Source: Puccinellia tenuiflora
Lineage: Eukaryota; Streptophyta; Magnoliopsida; Poales; Poaceae
Assembly (NCBI GenBank): GCA_012064385.1
Contig: QRDG01000529.1
Span: 310,001-374,000 of the forward strand
DNA: 64,000 nt
Direction of reading: 5' to 3'
Both the position numbers and the translations under genes were made by a program. Below are positions 54,801 to 64,000 of this stretch, piece by piece (within the stretch, counting starts at the first letter, position 1; every line of letters begins with the position of its first letter). The notes beneath the pieces were generated by a model that saw nothing but the letters and a program-made list of their open reading frames with translations, made no database searches and was not told the DNA's origin.

Positions 54801-55560
54801 GAATATGATCTGAACCTAATTTGGTCATTGGAGTTGTCATAGTATTAGGGAAAGAAGAGGATCAACTATATGTGAAGTGAAAATCCAATCCAGATTCTCT
54901 GATAGTGGATTATTTTGCATGTTGGACCCACCTTTCAGTGTGATTTCTCCCAAATCGTGGGATTGAGTGGTAGAACAATGTTATTGATATCCCCATGGTC
55001 TATCTTTATCCTCATTATTTATAATCGTGTTTAAGTCTCCCATAATATTCCCATGTTCAAATATACTAGAATCTAGTTGTCAGAACGAGTCACACAATTC
55101 CTGTCTTCCTCCAACGGTGCAAGGAGCAAAAATAATTGTAATGTGGAAAACTTAAGAGGAAACGTTACATCTAGTTCCACTATTATTTGAAAAGTGTGAT
55201 TGCTTGATAATTCTTCTAGTGAAAAACCTACCATTCCATGTTGTCATAAGACTAATAGATCGTTGACATGCAAATTGGTTAAGCCTTCTAGGAGAAAATT
55301 TCCTAATATATGAGATATCAAATTATTTTATTTTGTATCTTGCAAACATAAAATGTTTCAATTACTTTCAACAACAACTTTATTTTCCAAATCTTCACAT
55401 CTGCCTTTGGAATTAATCACTTTGGTATTCTAGTTCAGAGAACTCTCGTTTCTATTCATACTAAAAAAATTGTGATATGAGAAATGAGAGCATGTACTGT
55501 TCTCACGATTCACAAAAAAGTAGGTATAGATGACTAGAAGAAACATGTCAATTGATAAAT
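51846..55560 (-). mobile_element. L1-type LINE carcass
   Basis: The minus strand carries remnants in LINE order. Near 55400-54840 is an AP-endonuclease-like part (GNFLLEGLTNLHVNDL and following). Near 54128-53934 comes the start of reverse transcriptase (NTTYFALVPKCANLEKFADC, RPISLVRIA). At about 53500-53465 is the catalytic FPILQYVDDTL box, with SPLFFVTTA upstream. At about 52260-52155 is the zinc-binding tail (HLFFICDFSKNF, LGRNGDLISRSL). The left edge (51846) resembles a LINE 3' end (complement AGATGATGCAGTGGGGGTC). Stops and shifts are numerous, so it is dead. No TSD could be read. Confidence 0.75.
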
Positions 55561-56460
55561 GTAGATAATAGTGATAAAACCATTCCGTATCACATAGTAT
55601 GCAACAAAAGTTTGCTGCTTGGAGTCCAGATTTAAAGGGCTTGATCGCGTACCTTTGTAGGAGCCCATGGCTGACCTTATATACACGACCATTACAGGGT
55701 TACAAGGTTGTACCTGGGTCGTTTCGGGGTCGGTGTCCTATTTGGAGTCAGCTACGTTTTCCGCCTTGCTTTACAAGTTCAGCCAGCATGTTGTCCAATG
55801 ACTCCAGCTTGAGTCATACGGGATCTTGAGCCATCCCAACTTGTACGTGTAAGCCCGTAGAGTGTGGTGGTATAAGAAGGCCGGCTTTGTCCCACCTTGG
55901 TCTTGTGGCTGCCTCGATTCATGGGCCTACCTGGTTGAGTATTCCTCCAACACTATCGTCGCGCGCTAAGCGCCCGCCCCTGCACGGATTCACGTCTTTC
56001 TCAAAACACTCCACCCGTGTAGGACCACACCCTCCTCGAGCCACTCACCGGCTGGAGGCTGGTGTCGAATGGGCCCGTTCGGATGTTTTTGCCCTTCCCG
56101 CGCCCTTGGAGCTCGCCGAGGCGAACATGAATCAGAGGCTCGGGCTTACCAACGCGCTAGTCAGAGGGCATGCAACGAGGAGGCTGCATATGGCCAAATG
56201 TAGGACGAACCTTCCCGCTAGAGGTCATGCAAGAATCCATGACCTCCATAGAGACGGACGCACATCGCCGACGCTGCAAGAACGAAAAGATGTTGGGAAA
56301 GGCCATCACGATGTCGGAGCTGGAGGCGGCAAAGAAGAAAGCTGCTAATGCCCTCCACCTCACCAAAGACTAGGCCCACGCCATCAAGATCTTCGTCGGG
56401 CGACCCTCTAGCAAAGATGGCACCTCCGGCGATAATGGCGTTTGATGGCGTAGATAACTA
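55561..56460. other. Unclassified repeat-like segment with short open frames
   Basis: The + frame 55887-56348 and neighbouring frames contain a Lys/Ala/Glu-rich helix (TMSELEAAKKKAANALHLT) spread over shifted frames, suggesting a decayed coding region. I recognise no family. It may be part of an older retroelement into which the LTRs to the right inserted. Confidence 0.35.
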
Positions 56461-56635
56461 CGGTTGGGAAAGCCCAATTGGAAGGTATGATGTAGCACAA
56501 CAGAAAATTTCTCGCAGTGAAGAACCAAGTTTATCGAATTAGTAGAAATATAAATGCTCAACAAAGTTGTAGAGGCACCTATACAGAACCGCCAATATCC
56601 TTATCCCCAACGTTCTAGAAAGTTTGTGAGACTTC
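56461..56635 (-). repeat. Reverse-oriented fragment of a gypsy LTR 3' edge
   Basis: The sequence GGAAGGTATGATGTAGCACA and following, on +, matches the complement of 59680-59765, the end of the LTR at 58.2-59.8 kb. It is thus a broken piece of a related LTR facing the other way. Confidence 0.6.
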
Positions 56636-56639
56636 CCGT

Positions 56640-58055
56640 TGATACGTGTCAAACGTATCAATAATTTTTTATTGTTCCACGCTTGTTTCATGCCATTGTT
56701 ACATATTTTTCATATGATTTCATTGCATTTTCTGGACTAACCTATTAACCCAGTGCCAAGTGCCTGTTTCTGTCTGTTTTGTCTGTGAATTGCAGAAAAG
56801 GCCCAAAAATAAAAGTGCTCGGAAAAATCTGAAAATATTACCGAAAATCAGAAATAAATAAAAACTTCGGGAGCTAGAAGGACAGGTCCAGGGGAGGCCC
56901 ACAACCCCTGGGCGGGCCCCAACCGCGGCCAGAAGAGGGGTCGCGGCCGGGGGCCTCGGCTGCCCCTCGGGGGTCCTCTGGCGACGCCCTTTGGACTATA
57001 TATTCTCCCCGACGAAAACCCTAACCCCCGAAGGATTTTCCCAAATACGATACAGGTCTCCGCCGCTATCACCGATAAGTTTCGGGGACCAGATTGTTCC
57101 TGTTCCAGCACCCTGTCAGGGCGGGGATTGGCCCTCGGAGCCATCTTCATCGCCACCGCTGCCTCCTGGATGGTTCGTGAGTAGTCCCCCCGTGGACTAC
57201 GGGTTTGTAGCAGTAGCTAGTTGGCACTCTCTCCCCCTTGTACTTTCATGCCATGATCTTGTGAACTGCCCTACATGATCAAGATCAATCTTATGTAATC
57301 GGCGTTGTGTTTGTTGGGATCCGATGGATTGTCACATTATGATCAGTCACTTATGTTTATGAATTGTTGTTGCTGCACCCTTGTTATGCTTAATGCTTGT
57401 CACTTAGTGCACGGGTGGTATGATCTTAGATTTGGGCTCGTTATGTTTGCATGAATATAATTGTTGCTTACATCGTATCTACAAGTTGTATGCACCTGTT
57501 CCTAGTCCGAAACCGGCGACCTCGAGGTGACAGTTCAGGGTATCAATGGGGATGGTTAGTAACTTGAGGATTACATGTGTTCACTGAATGTTAATGTTTT
57601 GCTCCGGTGCTCTATTAAAGGAGCACCTTAATTAGCATAAGTTCCTTAATTGGCCCGACTGAAACCGGATGGTAGGACAAAAGATGTTGTACGAATTCTC
57701 ATTGCGAGTAGATATAACTGTATACGGAACACATGCCTATGTATGATTCATTAACTTGGTTTCTTTGTCATGACTAATTAGTGCAATTCTGTCAATTACC
57801 CAACTATAATTTGTTCATCCAATGCATGATTATTTGCTTAAGAGAGTTAACTCTAGTGAAACTATGAACCACGGTCCATATTTCACCATCACTGCTTCCA
57901 TGTGACTGTTACTTGTGCTTCTCCAGGTGTGGCTGAATTGACAACTCAGCTGTGAAGACCTCTAAGTATTCTTTGGCTCCCCTTGTGTCGAATCAATATT
58001 TTGGGTTACACTTCCCTCGAAGACTGTTGCGATCCCATACACTTGTGGGGTATCA
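56640..58055 (+). mobile_element. Probable solo LTR, TGATACGT family
   Basis: Starts TGATACGTGTCAAACGTATC and ends TTGTGGGGTATCA (matching TGATAC...GTATCA edges), about 1416 bases, with no PBS after it. It carries CTAACCTATTAACCC, GAAAAGGCCCAAAAAT and the stretch CCGTGGACTACGGG seen in Triticeae gypsy LTRs. The TSD is unclear (CCCGT on the left if one T was lost, CTCGT on the right). Confidence 0.65.
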
Positions 58056-58206
58056 CTCGTCTTGCTAAACACAAGGTATCAAACGTATAGTATGGAAGAT
58101 AATAATAAAAACAACAATTGTAAAAGTTGACGAGGTAACAATATTTAAAGAAAGTAAGCGAGGTTCTAATCAATGTAAATAATGCTACGGATTCTAATCA
58201 AACCCA

Positions 58207-59783
58207 TGATACGTCTCTGACGTATCTATAATTTTGATGTTCCATGCTTGATTTTATATCAGTGCCACATGTTTTTACAATGTTTCTATATCATTTTGGC
58301 ATAATTTATGGAACTAACCTATTAACAAGATGCCCAGTGCCAGTTCCTATTTTCTGCTGTCTTTTTGTTTCAGAAAAGTTGTTCTGAGAAGTTTCTCGGA
58401 TTGCTCTCAAAATTTACAGGAATTATTTCCAATATGAAACGAAGACGGAGCCCGAAGGACAGCCGGAGGGAAGGCACAGGGGCTCCGGGAACCACCTGGC
58501 CGCGCCCCCCCCCCTTTGGCCGTGCGTGGGGGCCACCTGGGGACCCTGTCCATCGCCTTGCGTCGCCCCTTCGCCTATAAATTCCACTCTGACCTAAAAA
58601 CAAAGGAGAACGGATCACAATTTCCAGAATACGTTTGAGGCCGCCGCCATCTCAAACCCTAGTTCTGGAGGGTTCAGAAGCTCTTCCCGGCACCCTGTCG
58701 GAGAGGGGAATCGACGCCGGAGGCATCAACATCACCATGCCTGCCTCCGAAGTGATGCGTGAGTAGTCCACCACGGGACTACGGGTCCATAGCAGTAGCT
58801 AGATGGTTGTCTCTCCTCCTTGTACTCCATTGTTTAGATCTTGTGAGCTGCCTATCATGATCAAGATCATCTATTTGTAATTGCTACATGATTGTGTTTG
58901 CATGGATCCGATGAATTGTGGAAGTCATTACTTTTGTTCAGTTATGTGTTTCATCTATGATCTTGCATGCTCTCCGATGCTAGTGGTTGCTTTGGCCGAG
59001 TAATTATTAGTGTTGTATGAGGGAGTATTTATGCTAGATAGTGGGTTCATGCCTCTCTTTGTCTAAGTTCGGTGACAGGAACGGTCAAGGCTAGAGATGT
59101 GTTGTTGCCACTAGGGAGAAAATAGCGGTGTGATTTCTTCGTGTTATCTACATTGCTTACATTATGCACTTTGCTTATTGCAATGATCTGTTGCTTGCAA
59201 CTTAATACTTTTGGGTGACATGCTGGATAGCGATCCCAGAGTGGATTATTAGTCATAGATGCAGTTGGATGACGGTCTATGTATTTTGACGTAATGTCCA
59301 TATTAGATGAAGCGGTGAACTATATTGTTTTATGATAACCTTGTTGTGCGCCTACAATTCTGTCAATTGCCATGCTGTAATTTGTTTACCCATCATGTAT
59401 ATCTTTTGGAGTGACACCTCTAGTGAACTGTGGACCCTGGTCATATTTTCCTACATTGCTTACAACCGTTTTCATAGCTTTTCATCATCATTTGCTCGCT
59501 GGTCATATTTCATCATCATCATATTTTACATCCACACATTTAATTCTTTGTGTTTGGCAAGCCGGGGAGATTGACAACCTCTCTGTTTTGTTGGGCAAAG
59601 TAGTTTGTTTGTGATTGTGTGCAGGTCCGTGTTAATCTACAAGCGCCAGAGTGGATTTTGACACCTTGCTAAGCCTTCTCCAAGTCCTACTGGATTCGAT
59701 AACCTTGGTTTTGTAATCAAGGGAAAACTTCTTTTGTGCTGCATCATACCTTCCTCTTGGGGTCTCCCAACAACACGCCATCA
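58207..59783 (+). repeat. 5' LTR of a gypsy element (TGATACGTCTC family)
   Basis: Begins TGATACGTCTCTGACGTATC. The end is placed at ACGCCATCA (59783), just before the PBS. It shares the order of landmarks with the solo LTR to its left (CTAACCTATTAAC, GCACCCTGTC, GTGAGTAGTCC). The partner LTR is not in the window. Confidence 0.7.
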
Positions 59784-59793
59784 AGAAGTTTTT

Positions 59794-59810
59794 TGGCGCC
59801 GTTGCCGAGG
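59794..59810 (+). promoter_or_regulatory. Primer binding site
   Basis: TGGCGCCGTTGCCGAGG, 10 bases after the LTR end, is the usual primer site form in these Triticeae gypsy elements. Confidence 0.75.
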
Positions 59811-59991
59811 ACTTGGAAGCTTCAGCTAGGCGAGTTTCACACATCCTTTCACTTTACTTTGTTATTGTCTTGCCTAGTATATTTTTTGTTAGCCTTGTTT
59901 TGCCTTAAAACTGAAAAACACAAAAAAAATAAAAATTCCAGCAACTAGTCTCTTTTTGTTTTGCTTAGTTTCTTGCTTTTATCTTGTGGAA

Positions 59992-61007
59992 ATGAGTTCA
60001 GCTGAGAACACCAAGTTGTGTGACTTCACTAGCACAAATAATGATGACTTTATATGCACACCTATTGCTCCACCGGCTGCTACAGCCGAATTCTATGAGA
60101 TAAAGCCTGCTCTGTTAAATCTTGTCATGAAAGAGCAATTTTCTGGTGTTAGTACTGATGATGCCGCCTCTCATATAAAGAAGTAGAGGGTGACATCATA
60201 AAACTGAAACTTTTTCCTTTTTCCTTAAGAGGACGTGCTAAAGATTGGTTATTGTCTTTGCCTAAAAATAGTATTAACTCTTGGACTAAATGCAAAGATG
60301 CCTTTATTGGGAAGTATTATCCACCTGCAAAAATTATACAACTAAGGAGTAACATTATGAACTTTAAACAATTTGATAATGAACATGTTGCTCAAGCTTG
60401 GGAAAGAATGAAGTCTCTAGTAAAAAACTGTCCCACTCATGGATTGACTACTTGGATGGTCATCCAAAATTTTTATGCAGGATTAAATTTTTCTTCAAGG
60501 AATTTATTGGACTCGGCCGCTGGAGGGACCTTCATGTCTACCACATTAGGTGCTGCAACAAAACTCTTGGATGAGATGATGGCAAATTATTCGCAATGGC
60601 ACACAGAGAGAGCTCCTAGTGGTAAGAAAGTAAATTCTGTTGAGGAAATTTCCTCTTTGAGTGATAATGTTGATATGATTATGTATATGCTTGCTAGTAA
60701 ACAAGTTCCTATTGATCCAAATAATGTTCCTTTAGCTTCTTTGGTGGCTCAAGAGGAGCAAGTTGATGTTAATTTTGTTAAAAAAAATTCAACAACAATG
60801 CTTATAGGAACAACTTTGGTAATAATAATTATAAACCTTATCCACCAAATAATGGTAATCAATATGGCAATTCTTATGGTAATTCTTACAACAATAATAG
60901 AGGTGTGTCCTCTGATCTTGAAAGCATGCTTAAGGATTTTATCACTTCACAAAAGTCTTATTCTTAAAGTGGATAGTCTGTCCCATGAAGTTGATTTCCT
61001 AAAATAA
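59992..61007 (+). pseudogene. gag: gypsy gag (broken)
   Basis: The ATG at 59992 opens a frame (MSSAENTKLCDF) that stops at a TAG near 60184. The same protein resumes with KLKLFPFSLRGRAKDWL and runs through the frame 60252-61007, with the Retrotrans_gag signature WTKCKDAFIGKYYPPAKI and FKQFDNEHVAQAWERMKSL. Near 60780 an eight-base A run shifts the frame, so the Asn/Tyr/Gly-rich nucleocapsid part (NNFGNNNYKPYPPNNGNQYG) is read only in another frame. Gag would form the particle; here it is not translatable in full. Confidence 0.8.
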
Positions 61008-61080
61008 AAAATTTGCCTCATGATGTTAAGGAACATAAAACTTTGAATGCCATACAAGTGACAATTGATAATAATATAAA

Positions 61081-62031
61081 ATGTTGGCCGAGCTTCATGC
61101 TAGATGGGAAAGAGAAGAAAAAGAAGCTGAAATTGCTGAAATAAGTAAGGTTGCTAATGTTTGCACTATTTATATTAATGAGGATATTAAAATGTTAAAT
61201 GCTCAAGAGTCATCTACAGCACCTAAGTATGCTAATGGTAAAAGAATTGGAGTAGGAAAATTTTCTACCATGCCTAAAAAGAACCCAAAACTTTCAGTCA
61301 ACACAGAAACTGTTGTTGATAAAAATGCTGAAATTGGTTTTGATGATAAGGATTCTTTAGGTGATAATGATCCTATTATTTTTTATGACAATGATCTTGA
61401 TTTTGATAATTGTAACCTTACTGAGGTCATAAAGTTTTTACAAAAGCTTGCTAAAACACCTAATGCTAGTAAAATGAACTTGGCTTTTACTAAGCATATC
61501 ACTAATGCTCTCATTGAGATGAGAGAAGAAAAGCTTAAATGTGAATTCTCTATTCCTAGGAAATTAGAGGATGCTTGGGAACCTACCATTAAGATGAAAG
61601 TGAATGATTTTGAGTGTAATGCTTTGTGTGATTTTGGTTCTAGTGTTTCTATTATGCCAAAAACGATATTTGATGCTCTTGATCTTGGACCACTACAAGA
61701 TTGTGATTTAAATGTGAATTTTCTTGATGCCACTTCGCATACACCCTTGGGTAAAATAGATGATGTTATCATATTGGTTAATGGTAATTATGTCCCTGTT
61801 GATTTCATTGTTATGGATCTTGATTTTAAGCTTCCTTTTCCTATTATTTTGGGAAGACCGTTTCTTAGAATTGTTGGTGCAGTTATTGATATGAGAGTTG
61901 GCAATATTAAATTTCAGTTTCCACTGAAAAAAGGGATGGAACATTTCCCTAGGAAGAGGATAAAGAAACCTTTTGATTCCATTGGTAAGCCAAAGAGTGG
62001 TTTTGAATTTGGTTCTATTGATAAAAGTTGA
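61081..62031 (+). CDS. gypsy gag-protease C-terminal ORF (retropepsin-like)
   Basis: An open frame of 316 residues with a coiled Glu/Lys-rich start (LAELHARWEREEKEAEIAEI), an acidic linker (about 85-115) and a retropepsin-like fold. The presumed active site is NALCDFGSSVSIMPKTIFDAL (Asp-Phe-Gly-Ser in place of Asp-Ser/Thr-Gly) and the flap/end is FPIILGRPFLRIVGAVIDM. The frame is intact but cut off from gag by earlier breaks. No reverse transcriptase or integrase follows before the next LTR, so the element is non-autonomous or truncated. The sequence GCGCTTCTGGGAGGCAACCC at about 62072-62091 follows, as in such gag-only Triticeae elements. Confidence 0.72.
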   Translation: MLAELHARWEREEKEAEIAEISKVANVCTIYINEDIKMLNAQESSTAPKYANGKRIGVGKFSTMPKKNPKLSVNTETVVDKNAEIGFDDKDSLGDNDPIIFYDNDLDFDNCNLTEVIKFLQKLAKTPNASKMNLAFTKHITNALIEMREEKLKCEFSIPRKLEDAWEPTIKMKVNDFECNALCDFGSSVSIMPKTIFDALDLGPLQDCDLNVNFLDATSHTPLGKIDDVIILVNGNYVPVDFIVMDLDFKLPFPIILGRPFLRIVGAVIDMRVGNIKFQFPLKKGMEHFPRKRIKKPFDSIGKPKSGFEFGSIDKS

Positions 62032-62039
62032 ATTTGCCC

Positions 62040-63774
62040 TTTCTGCCTAGCTAAAAGGCGTTAAAGAAAAGCGCTTCTGGGAGGCAACCCATTTTATTTT
62101 ACCTTCTGTTTCTTTTTGTTTTCTTTGAGTTTTGGGTGATGTTACTTCTGTAACAACTCCCTTGTATCTTTTTGTTTTGGTTTTTGGTGCCAAGAATAGC
62201 ATCTAAAGAGATGAAGACTAATTTGTGAGTTTGCTGTCCAGAAACAGATTTCTGTTACTCACTGTTCGAAAATCCAAAAAATCCCAGAACGTCATCTGTG
62301 GCTGCAAATTGTTGACAGCAAGAATCAGGGTTTTGTCTACCTTTTTCTAGTTTTAAGTTTTATGATTTCAGGTCCAGAAGTGCCTCGAAAAAATTCATCT
62401 TTACAGTCTGTTCTGTTTTTGACAGATTCTGTCCTCGGTTTTGCATTGCTTCTTTCGCGGGAAAAGTGAAGTTTTTCAAAGCTAGAGCTTTACTTAGACA
62501 TTTGTGACAGTAGATAATGTTGTAAAAAAATGAGTTCTTGATATGTGCTTTGGAACTGAAGGAAGATATTGTTTTTGTGGACTAACCCCTTAATGAAGTT
62601 GCTATAAGTTTTGCGTGAAGGAAGTTTTCAAGTATCCAAGTGCGAGGTGATGAAGGAAGATCGAGAAGGAACAAAAGCCTAAGCTTGGGGAGGCTCCCCA
62701 TGGACCCTCCTCTGAAGTATTCAAGAAGTTACAAGCGTCTAAGCTTGGGGATGCCCAAGGCATCCCCTTCTTCATCAACAATCATCGGTTTTTCTCATGG
62801 TACTATATTTTTATTCCTTTACACATTATGTGTTGTTCTTGGAGCGTCGGTTTGTTTTTACTTTCAGTTTGTTTGTGTTAGTTTTCTGGTCCTTGCAATA
62901 ATTCGGATCCATGCATGCTTGTTTGGGAGAGAGACACGCTTCGCTTTTTCATTATACACTCCTGTGCTTCACTAATATGTGTTGAGTGTTTAGCCTTTGT
63001 CTTTTATGCTTTTAGCTCTTGTTTTCAAGCATCTCTTGTTCAGAGCTGTTAGCTTTTGTAGTTAAGAAGTTTTGCTCATGTTGCTTCACCCTTTTAGTTT
63101 TGTTTCAAATAAGTTGATTGGTGTTTAGGTAAGTGTAAATTATCATGTAGGAAGTGTAAAAAGTGCTGCTTAATCTTGTGGACCATTGTCTTGAATCTTT
63201 GATACTTGGAAATTGTTTAGAGATATGAAGTAGATTAATGCTTAAATTTGTGGATCATCTAGTAAGAATATATTAGTAAACAATTACCGTAAGGCTTTAA
63301 AATTGTGGTGCTTGTCCTGCTTGGTAGTTCTCAAAGTCTAGATATTCTTTTGCAAAGAGTTTGTTTGGCTAACAAGGTAGACGGTGTGAAGTCTAGTGGT
63401 TATGCATGATGTATATCTGTAGTCATTCATTGAACCAAGTTGATGTTATGTGTTTGCTTGATATCCTGCTAAGCCCAAAAATTCCGTACTGAGAGGGAAT
63501 ACTTCTCGTGCATCCAACTCCCTGAGCCAAAAATCTTTGCCATGTGTGTCCACCATGCCTACCTACATGTGGTATTTCCCTGCCACTCCAAGTAAATTTT
63601 TCATGTGCTATCTTTAAAATATTCAAAATTCTCCTTTTTGTGCCTCTGTTTTTAAGCTCATGAGGAAGCAGTAAGAAGTTGGTTATAACTTGTGACAGGC
63701 AAGGTCATTTCCCCCATTTCACCCGGTGTTGATGGTTTACGTCCTCACTTGAATCAACCTGAGAGCGGCTTAAG
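62040..63774 (+). other. Non-coding 3' part of the gypsy element
   Basis: Contains the GGGAGGCAACCC landmark and two copies of a CTAAGCTTGGGGA-type phrase (about 62679 and 62740), common in the untranslated interior of Triticeae gypsy elements. No pol domains. The end of the element and its 3' LTR are not seen; another LTR starts at 63775. Confidence 0.55.
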
Positions 63775-64000
63775 TGAAAGGATCGTATGGGCACCTAGAG
63801 GGGGGGGGGTGAATAGGTGCTACACCAATTTTTAATTCTTTTTCGATTTTAGGCTTAACACAAAGGTAAATTCTCTAGATATGCAACTATGGTGAATTTA
63901 CCTATATGAAGAGCAAACTAAAACAACTAGGCAATTAACGATACAAGTAAAGACAACTAAGGGAAAGAGATAACCGAAAGTAGAAGCACGCGGAGACAAG
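63775..64000 (+). mobile_element. Start of a third TGAAAG-type LTR (runs out of the window)
   Basis: TGAAAGGATC, then CACCTAGAGG, a G tract, GTGAATAGGTG and, at the very end, GCACGCGGAGAC, in the same order as solo LTR 1 (40258 on; GCACGCGGAGAC near 40536). The two are related but diverged. Whether it is solo or full length cannot be told. Confidence 0.7.

Overview
This 64 kb window is nuclear DNA of a grass, most likely of the wheat/barley tribe (Triticeae). The reasons are two plant genes with GC-rich 5' ends, Stowaway-type MITEs with CTCCCTCC termini, long TGATACGTCTC- and TGAAAG-type LTRs of the kind that fill Triticeae genomes, a Cassandra-like TRIM, a CACTA end, Mutator-like elements and L1-type LINE remnants. 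No sequence search was run; family names rest on motifs and recall.

Host genes. (1) An intronless chloroplast threonine synthase gene on + (2093-3652). Behind it lies a nested tandem duplication of its own 3' end (about 3675-6215), including a frameshifted piece of the coding sequence. (2) A four-exon GDSL esterase/lipase gene on + (exons 48854-49112, 50506-50636, 50716-51202, 51292-51518; 367 residues). Everything else recognisable is mobile or repeated DNA.

Layout. 1-2 kb: a hairpin repeat and the threonine synthase promoter. 2-6.2 kb: threonine synthase and its duplicated tail. 7-18.2 kb: small elements, many with target-site duplications (TSDs) that I could read directly: Stowaway MITEs, a Cassandra-like TRIM (TSD TACAT), a hAT MITE (TSD TTGACTTC), two Mutator-like elements with 9-bp TSDs, and a poly(A)-tailed retroposed copy with a 14-16 bp TSD. 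20.9-34.25 kb: a 13.35 kb Ty3/gypsy element of Tat/Grande type on the minus strand with 412-bp LTRs. Its gag-pol is decayed, it carries a higher-order tandem array, and it holds an intron-containing antisense gene region between integrase and the 3' LTR. 34.25-35.66 kb: a CACTA terminal fragment. 36.2-37.3 kb: a third Mutator-like element. 38.9-39.3 kb: a LINE fragment. 40.26-46.10 kb: two solo LTRs of one family in opposite orientation, each with its own perfect 5-bp TSD. 46.1-46.9 kb: a perfect hairpin, a minisatellite and a palindrome. 48.8-51.5 kb: the GDSL gene. 51.85-55.56 kb: a minus-strand LINE carcass. 56.5-63.8 kb: a solo LTR and a gag/protease-only gypsy element. 63.775 kb to the end: the start of another TGAAAG-type LTR.

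The most interesting system is the gypsy element's antisense gene region (22196-25826, +). It has its own TATA-like box, GT-AG introns that restore reading frames, a domain resembling Pfam PF04195 and coiled coils. Antisense extra ORFs are known in Tat-lineage elements such as Grande. What deserves checking here is the exon structure, the apparent promoter, a second downstream ORF, and the ~111-bp dimeric repeat array that separates it from integrase.
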